Assembly (NCBI GenBank): GCA_963731585.1
Contig: CAVSWC010000001.1
Span: forward strand, 166,161-230,160
Direction of reading: 5' to 3'
Length of the DNA stretch: 64,000 nt
Source: CANKHA01 sp963731585
Lineage (GTDB): Bacteria; Pseudomonadota; Alphaproteobacteria; Rhizobiales; Xanthobacteraceae
A program made the position numbers and the translations under genes. Below the pieces are notes generated by a model. It did not search any database, was not told the origin of the DNA, and saw nothing but the letters and a program-made list of their open reading frames with translations. Below, piece after piece: positions 28,777 to 38,255 of the stretch (positions are counted from its first letter, which is position 1; every line of letters starts with the position of its first letter).

Positions 28777-31521
28777 CTAAGCTGCCTCTTCGCCATTACC
28801 CGTGTCCTCTTCCGACAGTCGCTCCACCGAGACCACGCGCTCATCTTCCGCGGTGTCGAACACGATCACGCCCTGCGTCCCGCGCCCGGCGATGCGGATG
28901 CCGTTGATCGGACAACGGATCAATTGCCCTCCATTGGTCACCAGCATGATCTGATCGCTTTCCTCCACCGGGAAAGATGCGACCAGCCGGCCGATTTTCT
29001 TTTTGATCGCGCCGTCCTTCTCACGGATGTCCATCGCGACGATGCCTTTGCCGCCGCGGCCGGTGGTCCGGTACTGATATGAGGACGAACGCTTGCCAAA
29101 GCCGCGCTCGGAAACCGTCAGGACGAATTGCTCCGCCGCGGAGAGCTCCACATAACGCCTCTCGCCGAGCTCGATGGCGCCGTTGGCTTCCTCGGCGTCC
29201 GCCGTAACATCCTCCGGCTCGCCCGCGCTGCGGCGCACGGCGCTCGCCCGCTTGAGATAAGCCACGCGTTCCTCGGCGCTGACGTCCAGATGCCGCAGGA
29301 TGGACAGCGAGATCATCTTGTCGCCTTCGCCGAGCGCGATGCCGCGCACGCCCATCGACGTGCGGCCGGTGAAGACGCGCACGTCCTCGACCGCAAAACG
29401 GATGCACTGACCCTCCGCCGAGGTGAGCAGCACGTCGTCCTTTTCGGTGCAAATCTGCACGTCGACGATGGCTTCGCCTTCCTCCAGCTTCATGGCGATG
29501 ATGCCGGAGCGGCGCACGTCGACGAAATCCGACAGCTTGTTGCGGCGGACCGTTCCTTTGGTCGTGGCGAACATCACATCAAGATTGGCCCAGGATTTTT
29601 CGTCCTCCGGCAGCGGCATGATGGTGGTGATGGCCTCGCCCTGCTCCAGCGGCAGGATATTGATCATGGCCTTGCCGCGCGCCTGCGGCGCCGCCAGCGG
29701 CAGCCGCCAGACCTTTTCCTTATAGACCTGGCCGCGCGAGGAGAAGAACAGCACCGGGGTATGCGTCGAGGCCACAAACAGTCGCGTGACGAAATCCTCT
29801 TCGCGCGTCTGCATGCCGGCGCGGCCCTTGCCGCCGCGCTTTTGCGCCCGATAGGTCGAGAGCGGCACGCGCTTGACGTATCCAGCATGCGACACCGTCA
29901 CCACCATATCATCACGCTGGATCAGATCCTCGTCATCGACCTCGCCTTCCTGGTCGATAATGACCGTGCGGCGCGGGGTGGCGAACTGCGTCCTCACCTT
30001 CTGCAGCTCGTCCTTGATGATGCCCTGGATGCGCGCTCGCGAGCGTAAGATGTCGAGATAGTCCGCGATCTCGGTCGCCAGCTTGTCGAGCTCGACGGCA
30101 ATCTCGTCGCGGCCCAGAGCCGTGAGCCGCTGCAGCCGCAGGTCGAGAATGGCTTTCGCCTGCTCCGCCGTGAGCCGCGCGGTTCCGGCCGAGGAGACGC
30201 GGTGGCGCGGATCGTCGATCAGTTCGATCAGCGAGACCGCGGTGGTAGCCGGCCATTCGCGTTCCATCAGGGCCTCGCGCGCCTCGTTGGCATCCTTCGA
30301 GCGGCGGATCAGCGCAATCACCTCGTCAATATTCGCTACCGCAATGGCGAGACCGACGAGGATATGGGCGCGGTCGCGCGCCTTGTTCAGCAGATGCTTG
30401 GTGCGGCGGGAAACGACTTCCTCGCGAAAGGCGAGGAAGGCGGACAGCAGGTCCTTCAGGTTCATCACCTGCGGGCGGCCGCCGTCGAGCGCCACGATAT
30501 TGGCGCCGAAGGTCGATTGCAGCGGCGTGAAGCGATAAAGCTGGTTCAGCACCACATCGGCCATGGCATCGCGCTTGAGCTCCACCACCACGCGATAGCC
30601 GTCGCGGTCGGATTCGTCGCGCAGGTCGGCGATGCCTTCGATTTTCTTCTCGCGCACCAGGTCGGCGATCTTCTCCACCATCGAGGCCTTGTTCACCTGA
30701 TAGGGAATTTCGGTGATGACGATGGCCTCGCGCTCCTTGCGGACGGTCTCGATGGCGACTTTGCCTCGCATGACGATGGAGCCGCGGCCGAGATGGTAGG
30801 CGCCACGAATGCCGACACGGCCGAGGATAATGCCGCCGGTCGGGAAATCCGGTCCGGGCACGATTTCGATGAGGTCCTCGATGCCCATTTCCGGGTTGTC
30901 GATCAATGCAACGGTGGCATCGACGATCTCGCCAAGATTATGCGGCGGGATATTGGTCGCCATTCCGACCGCGATGCCGCCGGCGCCATTGACCAACAGA
31001 TTGGGAAAGCGCGCCGGCAAGACCACCGGCTCTTTTTCATTGCCGTCGTAGTTGGGCTGAAAATCGACCGTGCTGCTGTCGAGGTCCTCGAGCAGCGCCA
31101 ACGCTGCGCGGTGCAGACGAGATTCGGTGTAGCGCATGGCCGCCGGCGGGTCGCCGTCGACCGATCCGAAGTTGCCCTGCCCGTCCACCAGCGGCAGGCG
31201 CATGGAAAAATCCTGCGCCATGCGTACCAAAGAGTTGTAAATCGCCTGGTCGCCGTGGGGATGATATTTACCCATCACGTCGCCGACGATGCGCGCTGAT
31301 TTCACATATTTCTTGTCGGGCGTATGGCCCTGCTCATTCATCGAATAAAGAATGCGCCGGTGCACGGGCTTGAGCCCGTCACGCGCATCCGGCAGCGCCC
31401 GGGCCACGATCACGCTCATGGCGTAATCGAGGTAAGAACGCTTCATCTCCTCGGTGATCGAAATCGGTCGGAGATCCGAAGGGCCGCGGTCCCCCGGCTT
31501 TGGATTTTCAATATCGGACAA
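28777..31521 (-). CDS. gyrA: DNA gyrase subunit A
   Basis: ATP-dependent type II topoisomerase subunit that introduces negative supercoils. About 914 residues from TTG 31521 (SDIENPKPGDRG); the frame is also open to a TTG at 31587. RPISITEEMKRSYLDYAMSV, the breakage-reunion core, the catalytic Tyr in AAMRYTESRL (about residue 130), the GyrA-box region QKRGGKGRAG and the C-terminal beta-pinwheel are all present. The quinolone-determining loop reads HPHGDQAIYNSL, with Gln and Asn where E. coli has Ser83 and Asp87. Intact frame over 2.7 kb. Confidence 0.96.
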   Translation of the reverse strand: MSDIENPKPGDRGPSDLRPISITEEMKRSYLDYAMSVIVARALPDARDGLKPVHRRILYSMNEQGHTPDKKYVKSARIVGDVMGKYHPHGDQAIYNSLVRMAQDFSMRLPLVDGQGNFGSVDGDPPAAMRYTESRLHRAALALLEDLDSSTVDFQPNYDGNEKEPVVLPARFPNLLVNGAGGIAVGMATNIPPHNLGEIVDATVALIDNPEMGIEDLIEIVPGPDFPTGGIILGRVGIRGAYHLGRGSIVMRGKVAIETVRKEREAIVITEIPYQVNKASMVEKIADLVREKKIEGIADLRDESDRDGYRVVVELKRDAMADVVLNQLYRFTPLQSTFGANIVALDGGRPQVMNLKDLLSAFLAFREEVVSRRTKHLLNKARDRAHILVGLAIAVANIDEVIALIRRSKDANEAREALMEREWPATTAVSLIELIDDPRHRVSSAGTARLTAEQAKAILDLRLQRLTALGRDEIAVELDKLATEIADYLDILRSRARIQGIIKDELQKVRTQFATPRRTVIIDQEGEVDDEDLIQRDDMVVTVSHAGYVKRVPLSTYRAQKRGGKGRAGMQTREEDFVTRLFVASTHTPVLFFSSRGQVYKEKVWRLPLAAPQARGKAMINILPLEQGEAITTIMPLPEDEKSWANLDVMFATTKGTVRRNKLSDFVDVRRSGIIAMKLEEGEAIVDVQICTEKDDVLLTSAEGQCIRFAVEDVRVFTGRTSMGVRGIALGEGDKMISLSILRHLDVSAEERVAYLKRASAVRRSAGEPEDVTADAEEANGAIELGERRYVELSAAEQFVLTVSERGFGKRSSSYQYRTTGRGGKGIVAMDIREKDGAIKKKIGRLVASFPVEESDQIMLVTNGGQLIRCPINGIRIAGRGTQGVIVFDTAEDERVVSVERLSEEDTGNGEEAA

Positions 31522-31716
31522 TGAGAAATCTCGCGCGAAATTTGTTTGAATTTTTTGTAGCTGATTCAGCCTCCTAAGGCTACCCAAAATCCACCCCTAT
31601 ACGGACAAAGTTATCGAGTGAATTCAATGTCTTAAATTGAGGTTTCTGTCTTACCCGGGGCCCCGGGAAAACGCGCTTGCCGGGAGCTTGCGTAAACGGC
31701 AGATAGTGCACGTTCC

Positions 31717-32343
31717 ATGCCGCTTGATTTTCTCATCTCGGCCTTTGTCACCCTGGTGATCGTGCTCGACCCGATCGGGCTGGCGCCGACCTTCGTAGCC
31801 ATCACGCACGGCATGCCGCGCAGCGCGCGCCGTCAGGTGGCGATGCGGGCCAGCGTGATCGCGGCAGGCGTTCTGGCCGGCACCGCGCTGGTCGGCGACA
31901 AACTGCTCGCCACCGTGGGCATTTCGTTACCCGCCTTCCGCATCGCCGGCGGGCTGCTGTTGTTCTCCATCGCCTCGGAAATGGTGTTCGGAGTGCGTAT
32001 CCAGCGGCAATCCGCGACCGCGGAGCAGGCAATGGAAGAGCGCGTGCGCAACATCGCCGCCTTCCCGCTCGCCATTCCGCTGATGGCCGGGCCTGGCGCC
32101 ATCACCGCCACGGTGCTGTTGGCGGGTCGCGCGGCCGGCCAGCCTGCGCTCCTGGGCGGATTGATCGGCGTGGCCGTGCTGGTGGTAGCGCTCTGCCTCG
32201 TGGTGTTTCTCGCCGCTTCGCGGATCGAGAAAATTTTGGGCATCACCGGCAATGTCGTGCTGTCGCGCCTGCTCGGCGTGCTGCTGGCCGCATTGGCGGT
32301 GCAGTTCGTGGTCGACGGCGTGCGCAGCGTGCTGGCGAGCTAA
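31717..32343 (+). CDS. MarC family integral membrane protein
   Basis: 208 residues with six predicted TM helices. MarC-family segments are visible: LVIVLDPIGLAPTFVAIT near the N-terminus, PLAIPLMAGPGAITATVLL in the middle, and a C-terminal RLLGVLLAALAVQFVVDG. The function of the family is not settled. The gene stands alone after gyrA on the opposite strand and is followed by a strong hairpin. The frame is intact. Confidence 0.92.
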   Translation: MPLDFLISAFVTLVIVLDPIGLAPTFVAITHGMPRSARRQVAMRASVIAAGVLAGTALVGDKLLATVGISLPAFRIAGGLLLFSIASEMVFGVRIQRQSATAEQAMEERVRNIAAFPLAIPLMAGPGAITATVLLAGRAAGQPALLGGLIGVAVLVVALCLVVFLAASRIEKILGITGNVVLSRLLGVLLAALAVQFVVDGVRSVLAS

Positions 32344-32366
32344 AGGCCGGCGCTGGGCGCCGGCCT
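32344..32366. terminator. Hairpin terminator between convergent genes
   Basis: A perfect 10-bp stem AGGCCGGCGC / GCGCCGGCCT with loop TGG, immediately after the marC stop. Probably bidirectional. Confidence 0.65.
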
Positions 32367-32407
32367 CAAGGTTATTCAGCCACGTCGCGGCGGCGATCGA
32401 GGCGTCC

Positions 32408-32835
32408 TTAGCGATTTATCTTTTCGCGGGTCCGGTCGTGCAGTTCTGCGACTTCCGGCGTTAGGGCATCGCCGAAGTCCGCCATTTCGTACATCGGCCG
32501 GATTTCGATCTCGCTCGGGCCGGGCATCGGATTCGGGCAGCGCTTCACCCACGCGACCGCCTCGTCCATGTCCTTGACCTGCCAGAGCCAGAAGCCGGCA
32601 ACGAGTTCACTCGGTCGCGCGAACGGGCCGTCGATGACGGTGCGCTTCGCACCGTCGAAGGCCACGCGCTTGCCCGTGAGAGAAGGCTTCAGCCCTCACC
32701 GGCCTTCATGATGCCGGCATTGACCAGTTCCTCGTTGTATTTGCCCATCGCCTCGAACATTTTAGTCATTTCGGCCGTTGGCAGAAGGCCCTTTTCGCTG
32801 TCTTTCGTGGCTTTCACTAGAACCATCACGCGCAT
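32408..32835 (-). CDS. YCII-related (DGPF) domain protein, frameshifted
   Basis: About 142 residues from ATG 32835 (MRVMVLVKATKDSEKG), with an AGAGGAGAC ribosome site. One base appears missing near 32690 after KAGEG, then the domain continues with DGPFARPSELVAGFWLWQV and EIRPMYEMADF. YCII/DGPF proteins are small dimeric alpha-beta folds of uncertain function that often accompany VOC and DUF899 genes, as here. Last gene of the TetR-headed operon. Confidence 0.85.
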
Positions 32836-32885
32836 TGTCTTGTCTCCTCTGATTGGTCGTTGCTGTGTTCAGCTGACGCGTGCCC

Positions 32886-33359
32886 TCAGGCCGACGCACC
32901 TTCGCCGCACATCGCCTTCGCGGCGGCTTCCTTGATTTCGGCTTCGGTCATCACCTTTATCGTGGTGGCGATCGACCATTGATGGCCGAACGGATCTTCG
33001 ACGATTCCGTAGCGGTCGCCCCAGAACATGTCGGCGACCGGCATGATCACCTTGGCTCCGGCGGCGATGGCTTGATTGGTCACCTTGTCCACGTCATCCA
33101 CCATCAGATGGATGGTGACCGGCGTGCCGCCCAGCGACTTCGGGCCGAGCGCCTTCCATTGGGGATTTTCGTCCACCAACATCACGGAAGAACCATTGAT
33201 CGAGACACAGGCATGCATGAGCTTGCCGTCCGGACCCTCCAGCTTGATCAATTCCTGGGCGCCAAAAGCGCGCTGGTAGAATTTGATCGCGTCGGCGGCG
33301 CCGGCGACGACGAGATGCGGCGAGAGAGGGCTCACGCCACGTGAAAGCTGCTTGTCCAT
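32886..33359 (-). CDS. VOC family protein (glyoxalase/bleomycin-resistance/PhnB-like)
   Basis: 157 residues forming two beta-alpha-beta-beta-beta modules: LSPHLVVAGAADAIKFYQRAFGA at the start and ADMFWGDRYGIVEDPFGHQW near the end, where His and Glu would be metal ligands. The substrate is unknown. It belongs to the same five-gene operon (41-base gap from DUF899, 50 bases to YCII). The frame is intact. Confidence 0.9.
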   Translation of the reverse strand: MDKQLSRGVSPLSPHLVVAGAADAIKFYQRAFGAQELIKLEGPDGKLMHACVSINGSSVMLVDENPQWKALGPKSLGGTPVTIHLMVDDVDKVTNQAIAAGAKVIMPVADMFWGDRYGIVEDPFGHQWSIATTIKVMTEAEIKEAAAKAMCGEGASA

Positions 33360-33400
33360 GATTGTCGCTCCTGTTCGTTGGGGGTTAAGGCGAACGCTCG

Positions 33401-34198
33401 CTACGCCGAACTTCGGTTGCGTTCCTTCATGCCTTCATGCTTCGGCGCACTTTTTTCCCGGCAGCACGGGTATTCGAGTTGCTCCTCCCAGCGCGGCCGG
33501 CCGCCGGGCGTGAAATCCATCAAGTTAAAGAGGGGCTCGATCGTACCGACATGCCGCGGGTCCTGGCCCGGATCAGCATGTGCATAGAGCAATTCCGAGC
33601 TCCAGAAGTGCCGGATGCAGCCGTCGCTTGCGCGCTGAAAAACACTCAGCATCGGCATTTGCTGCCCATCGGCATCTTCGCCGCCATAGTCGCGCTTGAA
33701 CGTATTGCCCAAGGCCGACAGCATTCGGAGCCGACCCCAACCGCGGTCGCGGGCGAAGGCGGCGACGCGATCGATCGGCGCTTTGGCGACGGCGGCGAAG
33801 GTCATACCCGCCGCCTCCAGATGCGGGATTACCGGGTCGATCTGATCGAGCAGCGCCGTGCAGGACGGGCAAGGTCCCTCGGTCTTCGGCAGGTGCTTGA
33901 GCGATCCCGATGACGGTTGCGGCCGGTCGTCAGTCGCGTGGCGGGGAAACATGAAGTGATAGACGATCAGGGAGCCGGACTTACCGGTGAAGAGCTCGGA
34001 AAGGCGGACCTTGCCGGGTCGCCCCGCATGATCGACGGCGTCGAAAGAATAGTCCTCAGGGACCTCGCCTCCGGGCGGCAACGCGCGCCGTGCGGCTGCC
34101 ACGGATTCCATGGCACGCCGAAGAGCAACTTCTTCGTCGAGCAAGCGCGCACGGGCCCGGCGATATTCGTCGGATTCATTGGGGAAGGTCAAAGTCAT
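33401..34198 (-). CDS. DUF899 family thioredoxin-like protein
   Basis: 265 residues. DUF899 marks are the LSELFTG, LIVYHFMFPRH and GPCPSCTALLDQI motifs (a CxxC-type site in a thioredoxin-like fold) and the C-terminal PRWEEQLEYPC. The family is predicted to be redox-active, and biochemistry is lacking. It starts 12 bases after the upstream VOC gene stop, so it is co-translated within the operon. The frame is intact. Confidence 0.9.
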   Translation of the reverse strand: MTLTFPNESDEYRRARARLLDEEVALRRAMESVAAARRALPPGGEVPEDYSFDAVDHAGRPGKVRLSELFTGKSGSLIVYHFMFPRHATDDRPQPSSGSLKHLPKTEGPCPSCTALLDQIDPVIPHLEAAGMTFAAVAKAPIDRVAAFARDRGWGRLRMLSALGNTFKRDYGGEDADGQQMPMLSVFQRASDGCIRHFWSSELLYAHADPGQDPRHVGTIEPLFNLMDFTPGGRPRWEEQLEYPCCREKSAPKHEGMKERNRSSA

Positions 34199-34210
34199 CG
34201 TTGCCTCCCT

Positions 34211-34684
34211 TTACCCGTTGAAAGCTTTTTGCAGAGCGGCAATGTCGAACTTGACCATCTTCATCATCGCTTCGGCGTAGCGCTTCGCCTTCGCCGGGTC
34301 CTTGTCCTGCATCATCTGCTTGAACACCTTCGGGACGATCTGCCAGCAGAGGCCGTAGCGGTCCCGAAGCCATCCGCATTGCTCGTACGTGCCGCCCTCG
34401 CCGAGTGCGTCCCACAGACGGTCGATTTCCTTCTGGTCTTCGCATTCGATCATGAAGGAAACCGCGTGATTGAAATCGTCGAGCGGGCCTGCGGTCATCG
34501 CCATGAATGGCTGGCCGTTCAGCGTGAAGTCGACAACCTTCACCGATCCCGCCGGCCCGCTGGGGCTGTCGACCGGTAGCGCGGTCACGCTGTTGACCTT
34601 GGAATTCGGGATGATCGACGCGTAGAAGGCCGCGGCCTCCTCTGCTTTTTCGCTGTACCAAAGAAACGGAACGATCCTGGACAT
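34211..34684 (-). CDS. VOC family protein, PhnB / 3-demethylubiquinone methyltransferase-like fold
   Basis: 157 residues. SRIVPFLWYSEKAEEAAAFY at the N-terminus, then FMAMTAGPLDDFNHAVSFMIEC and CGWLRDRYGLCWQIVP, are typical of the PhnB-like subgroup. No methyltransferase activity is implied by the old family name. Second gene of the TetR operon; 30 bases after tetR. Confidence 0.9.
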   Translation of the reverse strand: MSRIVPFLWYSEKAEEAAAFYASIIPNSKVNSVTALPVDSPSGPAGSVKVVDFTLNGQPFMAMTAGPLDDFNHAVSFMIECEDQKEIDRLWDALGEGGTYEQCGWLRDRYGLCWQIVPKVFKQMMQDKDPAKAKRYAEAMMKMVKFDIAALQKAFNG

Positions 34685-34714
34685 GGCTCAGGTCTCCTGT
34701 TTGTTGGTTGAAAC

Positions 34715-35377
34715 TCAGTGTGGCGTCGGCGTCCTGCCGAATAGGAATTCGATGTAGCGGCGCAGATGCAGGATGCTTGCTTCGGCCGCCTTCGGGCCGT
34801 GCTTGGCCTTTGCCAGGATGAAGGAACCCTGCACGACGACCTGGGTGAACAGCGCGAGCTCTTCCGGGCTCCAAGTTGCGTTCGGGGCATAGAGTTTTTT
34901 GGCGGCGGCGATATCCCTGGCGACGGCTGCGGCATGCCGGCTGATGCTGGCGTCGCAGGCCTTGCGGATTTTTGGGCTGCTCTCGTAAGCCTCCTGCACC
35001 ATGGTGCCGACGAGGCAGGTGAAGTCCTCGATTTTGCCGCGCAGGATATCTCGCCGGAAATCGACATAGCCGAGCAGCCGGTCGAGCGGATCGGTCAGCT
35101 GCTGATAGCGAGCGCTATTGAAAAATTCCGTGGTGAAATCGCTCCAATAAGCGGCGGCCGCGACCGCAAGGGCTTCCTTGCTTTCGAAGTGGTGGAAGAA
35201 GGCGCCCTTGGTGACGCCGGCGGCCTCGCACAGGTCGTCGACCGAGGTGGCGGCATAGCCCTTCTGGCGAACCACATGCACCGCGGCGTCGAGCAGCTTG
35301 TCCTTGGCGGACCGCTTGGCTTTCGCCGGGAGCTTTGACTGGGCTGTCGGTCTGCTGGGCATGGCCGTTTTCCTCAT
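34715..35377 (-). CDS. TetR family transcriptional regulator
   Basis: 220 residues from ATG 35377. A basic N-terminal tail precedes a TetR helix-turn-helix (LLDAAVHVVRQKGYAATSVDDL, then AAGVTKGAFFHHFESKEAL) and a helical ligand domain. It heads the operon PhnB-VOC, DUF899, VOC, YCII. A palindrome covering 35386-35407 lies nine bases upstream of this ATG, so autorepression is very likely. The ligand is unknown. Other in-frame starts (35362 and upstream) exist. Confidence 0.9.
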   Translation of the reverse strand: MRKTAMPSRPTAQSKLPAKAKRSAKDKLLDAAVHVVRQKGYAATSVDDLCEAAGVTKGAFFHHFESKEALAVAAAAYWSDFTTEFFNSARYQQLTDPLDRLLGYVDFRRDILRGKIEDFTCLVGTMVQEAYESSPKIRKACDASISRHAAAVARDIAAAKKLYAPNATWSPEELALFTQVVVQGSFILAKAKHGPKAAEASILHLRRYIEFLFGRTPTPH

Positions 35378-35385
35378 TGGCGCAA

Positions 35386-35407
35386 ACATACCAACTGGTC
35401 GGTATGT
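35386..35407. promoter_or_regulatory. TetR-type operator
   Basis: The inverted repeat ACATACC-N8-GGTATGT sits just upstream of the tetR start; its inner ACCAACTGGT is also near-palindromic. The arms match the ATACC..GGTAT pattern typical of operators of this regulator family. Confidence 0.75.
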
Positions 35408-35510
35408 CGTCAAGCGGAAAATGGCGGCTTACGAAAAAGCAGAAGCCGCAGGGAGTCATTCGGGGAAAACGCCGCCCGCCCGCAAACGGGAACGAGCGGC
35501 AGTGAAAGGA

Positions 35511-37020
35511 TCAGAGGTTGCGGTAATCCGCCCTGCCTTTCGACATGGCGAATTCCTCTTCCGGCGACAGCACCAGCTTGTTCCGGCCGATCGCGGCGAA
35601 ATAGACGATGCCGACCGCGAACCAGATCGCGACGCCGAACACGCCCTGGCGGTAGACCGGATCGATCAGCTGGAACGCGATGGTGATCAGCGCGATGACG
35701 ATCGTCGCTATCGCCCCTGCAATCCCGAAGGGGCTGCGATAGGGCCGCGGGATATCGGGGAAGTTCTTGCGCAGCAGGATGAAGGACATCCCCTGCAGGA
35801 CGTAGGAACACATGGCGCCGAACACCGCCATGTTCAGCAGCGTGCCGCCGATGACCGCGCCGCCCGCTTCCGCCCCGAGCCAGAACCAGATGACGAGCAT
35901 GATGACGAGCGCGACCATCGCGCCGGCGATCATCGCCACGTGCGGCGTCTTGTAGGTGCCGTGCGTCACCGACAGCCAGCGCGGGAAGTAGCCCGCGCGC
36001 GACAGCGAATAGATCTGCCGGCCCTTGGCGTAGATGATGGTGTGGAAGCTGGCGATCAGGCCGATCACCGCGATCAGCGCCAGGACTTTGGCGATGCCGT
36101 CGCCGTAGATCGCGCGAAGCCGTCGAGCAGCGGCTCGCCGGAGCTCGCCCGAGCGCGAAGGCGCCGGTCCGTCCGCGCGGACCGGATGCGAGTTCAGCCA
36201 CAGGATCATGAAGGCCGAGACGATCAGCGTCAGCATGCCGAGGATGATGCCCTTCGGCATGTCGCGTTCTTCGGATCGACGGATTCCTCGGCGGCCAGCG
36301 GCAACTGCTCGATGGCGAGGAACAGCCAGACCGCGAAGGGCAGCGCGGCCAGCGCGCCCCACGAGCCGAACGGCAGGAACGGACCGTTGCCATCCGGCAG
36401 CTCGCGTGCCGTCTCGGCGCCGATATTGAGCGCCCAGCGGGAGAAATCGATCACCGGCAAGGCGCTGATCCAGAACGCCGACCAGGCAGGCCAGCGCCAG
36501 CAGCGTGACCATCAGCGTGACCTTGAAGGACAGTTCGACGCCCGCCATGTTCAGGCCGACGAAGATCACGTAGCAGACGATCCAGTAGACCGGCTGGAAG
36601 TCCGGCCGGCGTGCCGAAGATCGTCGTCAGATAGGTGCCGATGAAGAACACCACCACCGCCGGCGTGATGACATATTCGACGTTCTCGCACAGCCCGGTG
36701 ATGAAGCCGCCCCAGGGGCCCATGGCGGTGCGCGCGAAGGAATAGGCCGCGCCGGTATGCGGCAGGGCCGGCGACATCTCGGCGATGCAGAAGACGAGGC
36801 CGAGATACATGATCGCGATCAGGATGGCGGCGATCAGCATGCCGCCCCAGCCGCCCGAGGCGAGACCGAGATTCCAGCCGGAGAAATGGCCGGAAATGAC
36901 CGCGCCGACGCCGAGCGCCCACAGCGACCAGACGCGCGCGTGGCGCTTCAGCCTGCGTCTTTCGAAATATTCGATGGTGACGGTTTCGTAGGCGACGCCG
37001 CCCGCTCTGCCCTCAGACAT
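35511..37020 (-). CDS. APC-family amino acid / ethanolamine permease, several frameshifts
   Basis: About 500 codons from ATG 37020 (GGGGG upstream). An N-terminal cytoplasmic part is followed by about 12 TM segments. SGHFSGWNLGLASGGWGGML, LAIEQLPLAAEESVDPK, ASFHTIIYAKGRQIYSLSR and the C-terminal NKLVLSPEEEFA are the pattern of the ethanolamine permease (eat) subgroup. At least four frame changes (about 36600, 36480, 36265, 36110) break it. The number in one gene could mean decay, but nearby essential genes are also hit, so errors are likelier. Substrate by analogy only. Confidence 0.82.
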
Positions 37021-37154
37021 GACAAGCCCCCGCGGCGCCAGCCACGCGTACGATGGAGCGCCCTGTTGCAAATGCCCGGCGCATCATGCTTTCTGAACCT
37101 TGGATGAAAGTCAAACGTGATTACCAAATACACGTCATGCGGCACGTTCAAATA

Positions 37155-37173
37155 TTGCACACGATATGCGCAA
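37155..37173. promoter_or_regulatory. Possible operator palindrome upstream of the permease
   Basis: TTGCACACGATATGCGCAA is an imperfect 19-bp palindrome (TTGC.CA...TG.GCAA) 135 bases upstream of the permease start, in A+T-rich DNA. It could bind a dimeric HTH regulator. No cognate regulator is identified. Confidence 0.25.
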
Positions 37174-37460
37174 CAGTCCTCAAAGACGTTGAAGGCAATA
37201 TCTGAAAACTATTCGGGACGTCCGGATTTCGTTTTTCTGATAGCAAGCATCGCTCGAAACCAAATCGTTGAACGAGACAACCGAGCCAAAGTAATTCAGC
37301 TGCGCCATCATCACTCCAACTTACGAAAGTGAGTGGCAAGCTTTGACGGCGACGTTGTCCAATTGCCGACCACGGACCAAGCAGCCAGTTCCGATACCGT
37401 TTAAGCCCGTGAAATGACTTGGTTCACTTAAAGCGCGCTGAATCGAACCTGGATCGTTTG

Positions 37461-37551
37461 TCTCCGCTCGTCCCCGCGCAAGCGGGGACCCAGGGCGATG
37501 ATCCTGCACGCACCGATGCTGGATTCCCGCGTGCGCGGGAATGAGCGGAGA
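37461..37551. repeat. Dispersed palindromic repeat, family 1 copy 2
   Basis: TCTCCGCTC ... GAGCGGAGA enclose hairpins CCCCGCGCAAGCGGGG and TTCCCGCGTGCGCGGGAA. Same architecture as 8855-8930. It lies just 3' of ssb. Confidence 0.8.
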
Positions 37552-37588
37552 GAGAGTGGCGCGCGCGCCAACCGAAACGCATCCCGCA

Positions 37589-38074
37589 CTAGAACGGAAT
37601 CTCGTCGTCCATGTCGTCGCGACGGCCGCCTGCAGCGGCCGCCGCCGGACGGCGCGACGCGGTCGGTCCGGGCGAGCCGAAATCGCCGCCCTCCTCCGCG
37701 CCTGCGCCGGCACCGCCGCGCCACGCCCGTCCAGCATGGTGAGCGACGAGTTGAAGCCCTGCAGCACCACCTCGGTGGAGTATTTATCCTGGCCGTCCTT
37801 GTCCTGCCATTTGCGTGTCTGCAGAGCGCCTTCGAGGTAAACCTTCGAGCCCTTCTTCAGGTACTGCTCGGCGATCTTGCAGAGGCCCTCGTTGAAGATC
37901 ACCACGCGGTGCCACTCGGTCTTTTCCTTGCGCTCGCCGGTGGTCTTGTCGCGCCAGCTTTCCGAGGTCGCGATCCGCAGATTGGCGATCGGCCGCCCGT
38001 CTTGCGTGCGCCGGATTTCGGGATCGGCCGCCGAGATTGCCGATCAGGATCACCTTGTTGACGCTGCCTGCCAT
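37589..38074 (-). CDS. ssb: Single-stranded DNA-binding protein, frameshifted
   Basis: OB-fold tetramer that coats ssDNA in replication and repair. ATG 38074 (MAGSVNKVILIGNLG). An extra G near 38040 shifts the frame; the fold continues with ADPEIRRTQDGRPIANLRIA and EKTEWHRVVIFNEGLC. A second slip near 37715 precedes the Gly/Pro linker, and the acidic tail DDMDDEIPF ends at TAG 37589. The tail is the classical partner-binding peptide. SSB is essential, so the indels are read as errors. It lies divergent from uvrA with a CHRD gene between. Confidence 0.93.
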
Positions 38075-38255
38075 GAAACTCTCCTACTGTTCGGCGCACC
38101 CTAGCCCGTGCCTGCGCATGCGCGCGAGGCGCGGCGCGACTTGTCCACAGACGCTGTGGCAAGCGTCGTAGTTCTTGTTTTGTTCTAGCATAGGATCGCG
38201 CCCCTGTCACGGCCCTTTGCGAGCGCGACAGCGGCTGCGAGCTTGGCGGTCAGCC

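Larger units (their letters stand above)
37021..37588. other. Intergenic stretch between the permease and ssb
   Basis: About 570 bases, clearly A+T-richer at 37090-37340, then a palindromic repeat. A 71-codon plus-strand ORF at 37117 has no motif and no ribosome site; I do not call it. The left part should contain the permease promoter. Confidence 0.45.

Noticed and set aside
37117..37332. 71-codon plus-strand ORF in the AT-richer gap before ssb
   Set aside because: No ribosome site and no recognisable sequence; overlapped by an equally open minus frame.
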